Positions 1 through 10,501 of a stretch of DNA of 64,000 nt are shown piece after piece. A model generated the notes under the pieces. The model saw nothing but the letters and a program-made list of their open reading frames with translations. It was not told the DNA's origin and did not search any database. Each line of letters begins with the position of its first letter. The first letter of the stretch is position 1. Source of the DNA: Bacteroidota bacterium (GTDB taxonomy: Bacteria; Bacteroidota; Bacteroidia; AKYH767-A; OLB10); NCBI GenBank assembly GCA_016713445.1, contig JADJPB010000012.1, positions 1 through 64,000 of the forward strand. Direction: 5' to 3'. The position numbers were made by a program, and so were the translations under genes.

Positions 1-1280
1 CCTGCTAATTCATTTAATGCTCTTGGATAATAACCGCCATCGAAAAGTAAACGTGCTTTTAAGAGGAAGAAGTGTGATTGGGCGTTTCTTTGCTGTCGGC
101 TTCTTTGATGGCTGCTTTGATATTCATCGGTGAGCTCTTCCGAACTTTATTGGGTTTGCGGTGTGCTGTATTTTTGTGTATCCGCTTGGTCTCGCGCAAT
201 AAGTGGATCCATGCAATGATTGCTTTGCCAGGAAACCGACATATTTGTAAGTCTTGCCTTTCTTGGCACGATTGTAGGTGAGAGTTGTAGCAGAGTCTTC
301 TGCTGTAAGGTTATATTGTATAAACGTGCATTGGCTTCCATGAAATGTAAGTAATGTGAAGGTTGGTGCTTAACCGCCACTTTTCTGCTGCGATAATAAA
401 TCAATGACGCTGTCGTTTTCCGCTGCAGCAAAATGAAAGATGCTTTTGGAAAAAAGTAGTGGTTTTTGTGTTCGATGTCTTTTACAGGATAAAATCTTTT
501 TCGAATGAGTTCGTTGTCTTTGTCTTTTCCTAAATTTGGCTAAGAAAGAGTCAATATCATGATGGTTTTCATGTCGCGCCGGTAAGCATATTCTTCTTGA
601 CGATAGGTTGAAGCTAAAGTTTTTAATTCACTTCATTCTCTTGTTGCACAGTTCCGTTTAATCCAATGAGATTTTCTAGATGAAAGTGATTTTTTGGGAT
701 GGTGCCAATTACGGCGTAGATCGGGCCTAATCCCTCTGCAAAGTTAGGAGAAAAGATTGGGATAGGCCTTTTGATTATCTTCTTGCTTTTTATCTTGAAT
801 GCTTTACGAATATCATCCGCAGCACCAAAAATTCATCTTTACGTGCTCTAGCGATGGCCGTTGTATGTATTTCGGCTATGCATAGCAAATTGGTAAGGCG
901 ATTTTCCTTTATGCTTTTTAATATCCTCAATTCTTTGTTCATTGCGTATCATAGTTCCATCCATGCAACTTCTGTCTTCATCCACAAATGATTTTATCAA
1001 ATCCATTTGACTCTCAATATACAGAACTTAATAAATTTTCGGGACGCTCTCTTTTTCTTTGTAAAGATGGTTATTCGGCGGCTTGCGCTAAGGTGAGGAG
1101 GCAATCACCGCTTCGTACGCCGAAGAGCAGTTTGGGTCACGCGTAATCGGCTTTCTGCGCTGACTCGTACCGCATCAGCATAGAATCACGAAAAATATTT
1201 TACCAATGTTCAAATAACATGGTTGCGAAGATCATAAATTCAACTGAATTGTGGTCGTTGTTGTGCTGTGTCCTTTTCAT
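1..1280 (-). pseudogene. TPR-like hypothetical protein, heavily frame-broken, 3' end outside window
   Basis: No long frame survives, but protein-like segments can be read on the minus strand in shifting frames. Near the window edge (about 80-1) is QSHFFLLKARLLFDGGYY, followed by PRALNELAG, which looks like a helical tetratricopeptide-type repeat. Further upstream are FSPNFAEGLGPIYAVIGTIP (about 765-705) and HYLHFMEANARLY. A plausible start is the ATG at 1280. The segments follow one another in protein order, so this looks like one gene with very many indels. I recognise the style of large Bacteroidota TPR-like proteins but no defined function. The 3' end lies beyond base 1. The number of breaks is far higher than elsewhere, which suggests poor consensus at a contig end. 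Confidence 0.45.
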
Positions 1281-1408
1281 TTTATTTATGTGATTTTGTT
1301 TTGAATGGAGAACCTTTGAAGCTTATTGTTTTTAGGGTGTATACAATAAATTACTAGAGATTAAAATGGAACTCGTGTTCCTGCACTTGAATTTTTAATT
1401 CACCGTAA

Positions 1409-1644
1409 GCCTCTGCCATCTGTCCTCGCCTTTAGGAGAGGATGGAGAAGGTCGCGATGGGAGAGGCTAATGTCATTAAGTTAAGAATTTTGACCCAGAA
1501 TGGGTCATATGTTTATAGGAAAATTGTGGTTTTGTTGTTTTTCGACCCCTTCAGGGTCGTATATTTGCGGTCTTTTTTTTCTATAAACATGTGATGCCTT
1601 CGGCATCTTGATCCTTAACTTTATGACATTTGGGGAGAGGCTAA
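1409..1644. repeat. REP-like repeat interrupted by a compound inverted-repeat element
   Basis: Bases 1469-1485 and 1614-1630 form a 17-bp inverted repeat with one mismatch. Inside is a second perfect inverted repeat, ATGTTTATAG at 1509-1518 against CTATAAACAT at 1581-1590. Three small hairpins sit within: TGACCCA-gaa-TGGGTCA (1491-1507), CGACCC-cttca-GGGTCG (1543-1559) and GATGCC-ttc-GGCATC (1593-1607). The unit is flanked by a 12-bp direct repeat, GGGAGAGGCTAA, at 1459-1470 and 1633-1644. The left flank (1409-1468) resembles the 3' part of the dispersed repeats at 19697 and 39012. No gene is visible between 1281 and 1814. Confidence 0.7.
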
Positions 1645-1814
1645 ATCTTTAATGCGAAAGAAATTTGTTTTCAATTCGAGTAATAAGTATTCGTTAATTT
1701 AATTTTAATCTAATCACGGATCCTCGCGACAATTATACGAGGTAATATTTTAAAGGAATTTATTCGAATTATTGCTTTTTTACATATTATTTTCACTGCA
1801 TAATTGGATAGACT

Positions 1815-3009
1815 ATGCAACTAATACTCGCTGACGATCAGTACCGTGATCAATTATTACCCTTTGTTTTTACAAGACCTGTGGGTGATTTACGTTGTGG
1901 GATTTTAACCACAAGGATCAAATGGGAAATGCTGTTGGGTATTCCCAAAGGAACTTCGGGATCGTTAACTCAATTTTATCTTTCTGGCCGTTATCCATTA
2001 GCCAGTGGAACCGAATGTTTGGTAATTAATGGAGCCTTACTTCCTGATGATGGAATTTTGAGGATGGTGCAGTCGTTGAAAGTTGGACAACAAATTTTGT
2101 ATAAAGATCGTGTCGTTGCTGCTGGTGTGCATCGCGATCAATTGGTGGGCATGGAAAGTTTAAAGGTGTTTAAGGATTTTGAAACCATAGAATATACCGG
2201 TGAATTGAATTTGATTAGCATCCCAGGACTTATTTACATTGAACGACGCGGCAATACGATTCGATTTTGAGTTGCTAACTAAAGGGAAGAAAGTCTGCAG
2301 TGATCTCGGGTAGCAAGCAACCTTTCCAACCTTCGGAAATATTTTTAGAGAGACGGGTGCTAAAGTAGAAGATGCGATCTTAAAAGCTCCACCGGACCCA
2401 TCTACATGGAGGGAAAGATGCGAGGTCATGGAAGGAAGTAGGGTACGCGGACCATTTCTCTTGGTGAACAAGGGAGTTGCTGAAGATGGGAACCAAGGTG
2501 TGGCGCACAACCCATTGGACCAGGATCCAAGGTAGGAGGAAGATTAGTAATTCCTTGATTTATGGAAATATTAATAAATTACATGATGGATTTTAGGAAT
2601 TCAGTAATCGGTGAGTGGTGTAATATAGGTTGCCGGATTCTAATACTTCCAATTTGAAAATAATTATTCAGAAGTAAAGGTTTGGAATTATGTAGAAAAG
2701 ATTTCAAGGGGAACTGGTTTGCAGTTTTGCGGATTGTTTATGGGCGATCACGGAGTAAATGTAGCATCAACACCATGTTTAATACGGGAACTGTAGTAGG
2801 TGTTTCTGCAAATATTTTGGTAGGTTTTCCTCCGAAGATGGACACCTCTTTCGGTTGGGGTTCCGATCATGCATCGAAATGTTTGTGTTGATAAAGCAAT
2901 ACGATTGGCAGAAAAGTAATGATCGCAGAAATATAGTCATGACGAAGCTGATAAAAATATTTTGAGTCATTTGTATTTGTTACAATTACATCCAACTGCG
3001 GAAGATTAA
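1815..3009 (+). pseudogene. GlmU-like putative sugar nucleotidyltransferase (frame-disrupted)
   Basis: The first 151 codons (1815-2270) are open and begin MQLILADDQYRDQLLPFVF, then TRPVGDLRCGILTTRIKWE. This matches the N-terminus of the Bacteroidota GlmU-family putative sugar nucleotidyltransferases, with the TRPVxxxRxGILTxRxKWE signature. After 2270 the protein continues in shifted frames: KVEDAIL, EVMEGS, RGPF, then GEWCNIG-like and GLFMGDH-like pieces typical of left-handed beta-helix acetyltransferase repeats. It ends LSHLYLLQLHPTAED with a stop at 3007-3009. The total of about 398 codons is normal for the family, so this is a full-length gene with several indels, not a truncated one. Such enzymes probably take part in nucleotide-sugar or cell-wall precursor synthesis. 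The exact substrate is unknown. Confidence 0.7.
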
Positions 3010-3573
3010 TAATCCCAAATTGTCATTAGAAATGTCATTTTGGGCCTCGTCAGGATTAATCCTGACAGTTGTTTAGAAGCAATACTTATACTTTCGTTCA
3101 GCAAACGTAATTAAAGAAATAAATTTTATTAAGTTGGAATATTGTTCGGAAGGCGCGGAGGACGTCCACAACCAGCGCGAACCCGATTTTTACTGAACCG
3201 ATGAAGTGAAGAGATAGCACAAAAGATTGTTCAGTGGTTGCAAAGAAAATAGAAAGCGAAACCGCAAATGGGTTGGTGTTGGGTGGCGTGCTTTCTTTAG
3301 TTGCCTTCTTTTCACGTAAAGAAAGTAACAAGTAATATTGAACTAGAATCTTAAATTAAAACTAAAATTTATATGACAGATGTCCGATTTTTTAGATAGT
3401 ATTGATAGTTTACTAGTAGATTCCTCAAAGTAGATGGACTTACTGACAGTAATATTACATCTACAAAGGATTTGGACTAAAAGAAAGATGAGTCCCAATG
3501 GCATAATGATTGAAATGGAGTGGATTTTGTTAATTTTCCCCTGATTACTGCCAAACTGACATAAATTTACAAA
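3010..3573. other. Intergenic region between GlmU-like gene and lon
   Basis: I see no convincing gene here. A short open stretch on the minus strand (3331-3098) and a plus-strand reading ending near 3333 both look like translations of a non-coding Bacteroidota-type spacer, not real proteins. An 18-codon frame starting ATGTCCGATTTTTTAGATAG (about 3379) is open only to a TAG near 3432. Given the error rate in this part of the window it could be the start of a small broken gene, but I recognise nothing in it. Confidence 0.4.
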
Positions 3574-6063
3574 ATGAAGTCACAGTTCGATAATAATGAA
3601 CTGCCTTGGTCAGATGCCAATCAGCGACGACGAGCCGGAATTGATACCTCTGCTGACCAATGAGGACGAAGAACAGATGAATAATAAGCAGATGCCGGAA
3701 ATTGTTTCGGTGCCGCTTACAGATACAGTCTCTTTCCGGGTGTGGTCATTCAATTACGGTAGGGTCGCGATAAGTCCGTCAAACTGATTAAAGATGCTTA
3801 TACAAGTGATCGAATCATTGGTGTAGTTTCACAAAGATGTAAGCATGGCGTGAAGATCCGAAGTTGGAGGACCTGAGTAGCATTGGAACCATCGCTCAAA
3901 TTTTACGCATGTTGCGCAGCTCGGATGGAAATACGACCGTAATCATTCAAGGAAAGCGTCGATTCAAAATCGGCGACATCGTACAAGATGAACCGTATTT
4001 AAAAGGAAAAGTCGAAGCCTTTTCTCATGTTCCCAATATTCAAAGGATGAAGAGTTCACAGCGATCGTTGATTCATTAGAAAGACATTTCCATGGCGATC
4101 ATCGAACAATCGCCAAACATTCCAACAGAAGCAAGTTTTGCGATTCGAAATATTGAGTCCTCGTTCCTATCAACTTCATTTCATCCAACATGAATGCCGA
4201 TATGGAAAAGAAGCAAACCTTTTAGGGATAAACGATTTTGAAAGATCGTACCTCACTTGTACTCGAACATCTTAACAAGGAGTTGCAAATGCTGAGTCGA
4301 AAATCAAATTCAGAGCAAAGTAAAAGCTGATCTCGATAAGCAGCAACGCGAATATTTTTAAATCAACAGTTAAGACGATTCAGGAAGAGCTTAGCGGGAA
4401 TACTCCCGACAAAGAAATTTCGGAAATGCGAGAACGTGCGACGTTTGAAGAAATGCGGAATAAGACGGTGGAGAAGTTTTTAATAAGGAGATGGATCGAT
4501 TGAATCGAATCAATCCCGCCGCTGCCCGGAATATTCAGTGACGATGGAGCACCTCGAGTTATCGCTCGAAGCTTCCTTAGGAAGAACATACTACAGATAA
4601 TTACGACTTAAAACGAGCTGAAAATTTTAAATCGTGATCATTACGGGTTGGAAAAAGTAAAGAGTCCGTGTTCTCGAATACTTAGCGGTGATCAAGTTGA
4701 AGAAGATATGAAGTCGCCCATCATGTGTTTGGTTGGACCTCCAGGAGTTGGAAAAACATCTTAGGAAAATCGGTTGCTGAAGCTTTGGGAAGAAAATATG
4801 TGCGTATGTCGTTGGGTGGAATGCGAGGAAGCGGAAATTCGCGGACATCGTAAAACGTATATCGGCGCAATGCCCGGACGTATCATTCAAAATTTAAAGC
4901 GAAATCAAACAATCCGTTTTTATTTTAGATGAGATAGATAAGTTAACAAACGATTTTCACGGCGATCCTTCCTCTGCATTGTTGAGGTATTGGATCCCGA
5001 ACAAAACACAACGTTTTACGATAACTATGTGGAGATTGAATACGACTTAAGTAAAGTATTATTCATCGCTACTGCGAACTCAATGAATTCAATTCAACCT
5101 GCATTGTTAGATCGATTAGAGATCATCAATATCAGCGTTTATACTATCGAGGAGAAAGTGCATATTGCACAAAAAGCATTTAGTGACCAAGCAACTCGAA
5201 CGCATGGATTAAAAGCAGGACAATTAGCCATTCCGCAACCCATGTTGAAATTAATTATTGAGCAATACACTTGGGAGAGTGGAGTACGTACACTTGAAAA
5301 ATGCATTGCATCCGTAGTTCGTTCCATTGCCAAGATGGTTGCCATGGATGAAAATGCACCCTCCAAAGTAACGGAGACGCATGTACGAAAAGCATTAGGC
5401 GCACCACGATTTATTCTCGATAAATTAATCAACAATGAAACTGCTGGAGTCGTTACAGGTTTAGGATGGAGTCCAAATGGTGGAAGTGTATTGTTCATCG
5501 AATCATCCATCAGTTTGGGAAGTGGCAAGTTAGCGCTTACGGGGAACTTAGGTGATGTGATGAAAGAATCGGCGGTAATTGCATTGGCTTATTTAAAAGC
5601 ACGCTGAAGAATTTGGAATTAAGTCAAGTTACTTTGACGAATGGGATATACATATGCACGTACCAGAAGGGAGCCATTCCGAAGGATGGTCCATCAGCAG
5701 GAATTACCATGCTCACTTCATTGGCTGTATTTACACAAGCGCAAAGTAAAAAATAAATTAGCGATGACGGGCGAAATCACCTTGCGCGGAAAAGTATTAC
5801 CGGTAGGTGGAATCAAAGAAAAAATTCTTGCAGCAAAACGTGCCGGCATTAAAGAAATCATTCTTTGCGTCGACAATGAAAAAGATATTCTAGACATCAA
5901 GAAAGAATACTTAAAAGACCTAACGTTCCATTACGTAGAAAACATGTCGGAAGTACTTGAAGTAGCCCTCACCTCACAAAAAGTAAAAAATGCAATTGTG
6001 ATGAATGGAAAAGCGAATGGTAATGAATCCAATGTTGCTAAGAAAGTAGTCGGCAGAAAATAG
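3574..6063 (+). pseudogene. lon: ATP-dependent protease La (Lon), full length but broken by many indels
   Basis: All parts of a Lon protease of about 820 residues are present in order but in changing frames. The N-terminal substrate-binding domain reads SDDEPELIPLLTNEDEE and then QILRMLRSSDGNTTVIIQGK (about 3620-4070). The AAA+ domain has Walker A in VGPPGVGKT (about 4733), then GGMRG, GHRKTYIGAMPGRIIQ, and Walker B near DEIDKL (about 4930). The sensor and small domain run ALLDRLEIINIS to RTLEKCIASVVRSIAKM (4990-5607). The protease domain holds the catalytic serine in KDGPSAGITM (about 5685) and the lysine in GGIKEKILAAKRA (about 5810). Lon degrades misfolded and regulatory proteins in the cytoplasm. 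The start is either the ATG at 3574 followed by a one-base shift, or the in-frame ATG at 3596. The breaks are probably sequence errors. Confidence 0.85.
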
Positions 6064-6088
6064 ATTATTTAAATATATTCCAAAAATT

Positions 6089-6138
6089 CGGAGGTGGATA
6101 TCGAGGCAGAATAAATTCTGCCTGGATATCCACCTCCG
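6089..6138. terminator. Long hairpin downstream of lon
   Basis: Two 24-bp arms (6089-6112 and 6115-6138) are inverted repeats with one mismatch and a 2-nt loop. The outer arm reads CGGAGGTGGATATC. It lies 25 bp after the lon stop and is followed by GTTTTAATAAG. It may end lon transcription. The stem is unusually long for an intrinsic terminator, and its sequence could also be a small palindromic repeat. Confidence 0.6.
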
Positions 6139-6365
6139 CCGTTTTAATAAGAAACGATACACCGTAGAGGCATAATAATCATGAATCAAACGAATTAAAT
6201 TTTAAAAGCTATAATATTTAGGCTTAGAATTATTTCCAAGTTTCAAGTAATCTATAAACGAATAACTATAGCAAATTATTTTAAAAAAGTTTGATTTGTT
6301 AAATCAACCCAATGGGATCTAATTCGTTAAACTTAATTTTGGTGCCTTGAATAAAATCCTTAAAT

Positions 6366-7909
6366 TTGTTTAGGAATGAGAAAATTGACAAAGTATTTGA
6401 AACTTATTTGTTTTGTATCATTGGGGTATTGAATTTTGCAAATTCATTCTCTCAGTCTCCATATCCTTTTGGTATGGTTAGGGATTCGGTGATAGTAAAT
6501 GATATTCAAACGCTTCCAACAATGTTTAGAAATAAGACTTTTGTTTATTATGTATACAAACCGTTAACTTATGACAGTACTCAAAGTGAAATGGTGTTTG
6601 CCATTCATGGAACAGGAGGCTGGGGTGGAGGTACCATAAACAACATGATAAATATTGCCAACCGAAGAAATGCAATGATAGTTGGAGTTAATATGGATAG
6701 TGCCGGCTGTTTTAGAGATCAGGAGTCGGTTTGTACATATATTGATTCATTGGATGGATGCAAGTTGTTAAGGTCGTCACAGTTTATTTTTAAAGATATA
6801 TATCATCATATTATTCAAAGAGAACAAAGAGTTTCAATTCCTTCCCGAATGATTGGTTTTTCATCAGGAGGTCAATTTGTTAATCGTTATTTACTTTTTC
6901 GCCAAATTTATAGCGATTCTATCCCTTTCAGAATGTTTGTATCTGCAGATCCATATTATTAGTCTTTTCCCACTGATACGTTTAATGGGGTTGGTATGAA
7001 TTGGCTTTGTGGAATGTTATTTACACCTCACAATAATTTATATTGTCCTTCATCTGATTCTATTTATAAATTTGATTGTAATGATTATATTGTTCAATAT
7101 TATAATGAAAATTATGGGGTTTTAATTGGAACTGGATACCCAACCGTTGGCAGATGCCCTTGTGGCATGATACAAGGTAACAACCGTTTTGAACGTGCTC
7201 AAACCTTTTATACTTTTTGTGATAGTAATGCTGTAAATAGAAGGTACTACATTGCAGTGGGAATACGCTGAAGTTCCAAATGTAGGGCATGATGAGTATG
7301 GGTTGTATAATACAAAAGCATTGCCAACTGATTCCAGTAGTATTATGGAGACTTTGCTTTTTGATACACCTTATCACACGGTTCCTTCGATCGGAGCAAT
7401 AGCAGATTTTTATACAATGAATACCGTTGTATCTACAAACACACAAGTTCAATTCGTTAATACAAGTATTAATGCAGTAAGTTATTTGTGGCATTTCGGA
7501 GATGGTACGACTAGCACATTACAAAACCCAACACATACTTATTCAAGTGTTGATACTTTTACTGTTCAACTTTCCGCAATTGGAAGTTCAGGATGTGATG
7601 CATGGACAGAGCGTCGGCACTATATTAAGGTAAATAGTACAATAGGAACGCCAGAAATTAGCACAAGCGTATTAAATGTAAATTTATACCCCAACCCAAC
7701 AAAGTGACTTAAATATTAGCTTTGAAAGAGTTTATAATAACATAAACCTGCGTATGTATAGCTTGCAAGGGAAAATGTTATCAAGCCAATATTGGAATAT
7801 TGGTAACGCCTTTACGTTAGGTCTGCCACAATTATCTAAAGGACTTTACTTACTAGAAATAGTTTGTGATGAGGGTGTGGTGGTGAAGAAAGTGGTAATA
7901 GGTTATTAA
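6366..7909 (+). CDS. Secreted alpha/beta-hydrolase-like protein with PKD domain and T9SS sorting tail (frame-disrupted)
   Basis: The N-terminus is hydrophobic (YLFCIIGVLNFANSFSQ) and looks like a signal peptide. The first part carries FAIHGTGGWGGG and a nucleophile-elbow-like GFSSGGQ, as in secreted esterase or depolymerase alpha/beta-hydrolases. A PKD domain follows (WHFGDGTTSTLQNPTHTY, about 7485-7545), then a type A sorting domain (VNLYPNPTK, ending GVVVKKVVIGY at 7909). Three breaks occur: an in-frame TAG at 6961-6963 between DPYY and SFPTDTF, a shift near 7260, and another near 7705. The order of domains is continuous, so I treat it as one gene of about 514 codons. The T9SS tail predicts export across the outer membrane. 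The substrate of the hydrolase part is unknown. Confidence 0.7.
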
Positions 7910-8476
7910 CTTGCCTGCAGCAAGCAGGTTCCGAATCCGATACGAATTAACACGAAATGCGAATTAACACGAAATGCGAAATTTTCCGAAAGTCTTGAAC
8001 TAGTTTGGACATAAGTTAATTTTTACAAAATAAAATCCGCGAAAATCCAAGTTTATCCGTTTTATCCGTGTTCAAAATTTACAGTTTAGTTTTTCGATAA
8101 GTAATCATGAAAAATCTTGATCATCTTATTAAATCAGTGGCCCATCAATGTATAATCACTTTTAAATCTCTTTTGCAGCTTGAAGCCTGCAGCTTAAACT
8201 TCAACCGGATTATCATCGCCCCACTACTTCAAAATCCAATCGCGAAGCCTAGCGACCATTCGCGAAGCCTCGCAACACCATTTCAGAGGGGGGGGAATTC
8301 TGAATTCTTAATTCTGCATTCTGAATTAAATTCAGCATCCATCACATCCACCCTTATTATTGGCGCTAACCGATCCCCTTATCTTTCTAAAAAGAAATAT
8401 ACAGGCTACTAAGACTAAGACAATTACAAAAACCTCTTGCATAGGGCAAAAGTAAGGCTTTCAAGGTCAAAAAGCC
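7910..8476. other. Repeat-rich intergenic spacer
   Basis: No supported gene. The spacer holds a CCTGC/GCAGG stem (about 7914-7928), a tandem copy of GAATTAACACGAAATGC (about 7944-7977), text of the kind CGCGAAAATCC/TTTATCCGT common between Bacteroidota genes, two GCGAAGCCT copies (about 8240 and 8261), and GAATTCTGAATTCTTAATTC-type repeats (about 8295-8330). The open frame at 8107-8412 reads through these repeats and looks spurious. Confidence 0.5.
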
Positions 8477-8484
8477 TACATTTG
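8477..8484 (+). promoter_or_regulatory. -7 promoter box of the E1 dehydrogenase gene
   Basis: TACATTTG matches the Bacteroidota -7 consensus TAnnTTTG and lies 16 bp before the ATG at 8501. I see no clear TTTG box at the -33 position. Confidence 0.5.
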
Positions 8485-8500
8485 CATCAATATTTATAGC

Positions 8501-10501
8501 ATGTTAATGACCGAACATTCACTTCACTTCCGTCGCGAGAATCTATCGGATGAAGTACTTATCGATTTATATAAAGCCCTCTTAAAACCTCGAATGATTG
8601 AGGAAAAAATGCTCGTTTTGCTTCGTCAAGGAAAATTAGCAAAATGGTTTAGTGGCATTGGACAAGAGGCGATTTCTGTAGGAACCGCCATGGCTCTTCA
8701 CCGCGAAGAATATATTTTACCCATGCACCGAAATTTAGGGGTGTTTACCGTTCGTGGAATTCCGTTGAATCGTTTGTTTTCGCAATTCACAGGTAAGCCC
8801 GGTGGATTTACAAAAGGCCGCGATCGTTCATTTCACATGGGAACACAAGAATTTCATATTGTGGGAATGATATCGCATTTGGGTCCGCAAATGGGCGTTG
8901 CCGATGGCGTTGCATTGGGAAATTTGTTGAAGAAGAATCCGCATGTTACCGCAGTGTTTACCGGCGACGGAGCATCGAGTGAAGGAGACTTTCATGAAAG
9001 TATAAATGTAGCTGCAGTATGGGATCTTCCGGTAATTTTTGTGATTGAAAATAATGGCTACGGTCTCAGTACACCCAGTTCCGAACAGTTTCGTTGCAAA
9101 CAATTTATTGATAAAGCAATTGGTTACGGCATTGAAGGTGTGCAAGTAGATGGAAATAATATTTTAGAAGTGTACAACACTGTGAATGAATTGGCGGCTT
9201 CGATGCGCGAGCGTCCACGCCCGATTATTTTAGAGTGTATGACCTTTCGTATGCGCGGACATGAAGAAGCTTCCGGTACCAAGTATGTTCCGCAAGAACT
9301 TTTTGAAATGTGGGGAAAGAAAGATCCCATCAAAACCTATGAAGAATATTTATTGAACGAAGGAGTGATTGATACTGATTTTGTAGATCGCATTCGTGCA
9401 GGCATCAAAGAAGAAATAGAAAAAGGATTATCCATCGCATTTGCAGAAAAAGAAATTGAACCCGATGACGCTCGTGAATTGAATGATCGTTTTGCGCCTT
9501 ATGATGCAAAACCCATTCTTGCAACATCAGAAAATAAATCGGAGAAAAGATTTTTGGATGCTATTTCAGATGGGATGAAGCAAGGGATGGAACGACATCC
9601 TAATTTAGTGATCATGGGTCAAGATATTGCAGAGTACGGTGGTGCATTTTAAAGCGACTGCAGGCTTTGTGGAGCAGTTTGGAAAGATGAGAGTACGTAA
9701 TACTCCATTGTGTGAATCGGCGATTTTAGGTGCTGGACTCGGGTTAAGTATTAACGGTTGTAAATCGATTATCGAAATGCAATTTTCGGATTTCGTGACG
9801 TGCGGATTTAATCAGATTGTAAATAATTTAGCCAAGACACATTATCGTTGGGGACAAGCTGCTGATGTGGTGGTGCGAATGCCAACCGGTGCAGGAGTGG
9901 GAGCAGGACCTTTTCATAGTCAGTCGACCGAAGCTTGGTTCTTTCACGTTCCCGGATTAAAAATTGTTTATCTCCCATTTCCTGAAGACGCCAACGGACT
10001 CATGGCTTCAGCCATTCAAGATCCAAATCCTGTGATGTATTTTGAGCATAAAGCACTTTACAGAAGCATTACAGCAAACATCCCAGATGATTATTACACC
10101 ACTGAAATTGGTAAGGCAAACTTAATTCGTAAGGGTGACGATTTAACCATCGTGACTTACGGACTCGGTGTGCATTGGGCGATGGAAATACTAGATCAGC
10201 ATCCAGAGATTTCAGCCGACTTAATTGATTTGAGTACGCTATTACCTTGGGATGAAGAAACAGTTTTAAAATCGGTGAAGAAAACTCGAAAGTATTGGTG
10301 ATGCACGAAGATTCCATTACAGGTGGAATAGGAGCGGAGATTACGTCATACATATCCGAAACTTGTTTTGCAGAGTTGGACGCAGCACCCGTTCGAATTG
10401 GCGCATTGGATACACCCGTACCAATGTCTAGTGCTTTAGAGTGGAATTATTTGCCGAAGAAACGTTTTGAAGAGGCCCTGCTAAAGCTTGCGGCTTACTA
10501 A
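8501..10501 (+). CDS. 2-oxoacid dehydrogenase E1 component, fused alpha and beta subunits (two frameshifts)
   Basis: Residues 1-350 are the alpha part: GLGQEA-like SGIGQEAISVGTA, then the thiamine diphosphate motif GDGASSEGDFHES ending in IENNGYG. The beta part starts near QGMERHPNLVIMGQDIAEYG and continues with ESAILGAGLGLSINGCKSI, GPFHSQSTEAWFFHVPGLK and a C-terminal MHEDSITGGIGAEI. This is the single-chain E1 found in Bacteroidota and decarboxylates pyruvate or branched-chain 2-oxo acids as part of a dehydrogenase complex. I cannot decide the substrate. Frames change near 9645 and near 10290, and the net length is exactly 667 codons, so the two shifts compensate. No E2 or E3 gene is nearby. 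The 3' end overlaps the convergent lipase gene. Confidence 0.88.

Noticed and set aside
3098..3331. A 77-codon minus-strand frame
   Set aside because: Both strands can be read for similar length, as expected for a non-coding spacer. There is no domain or start signal.
8107..8412. A 101-codon plus-strand frame
   Set aside because: It runs through the repeat-rich spacer, has no family features and contains translated repeat words.
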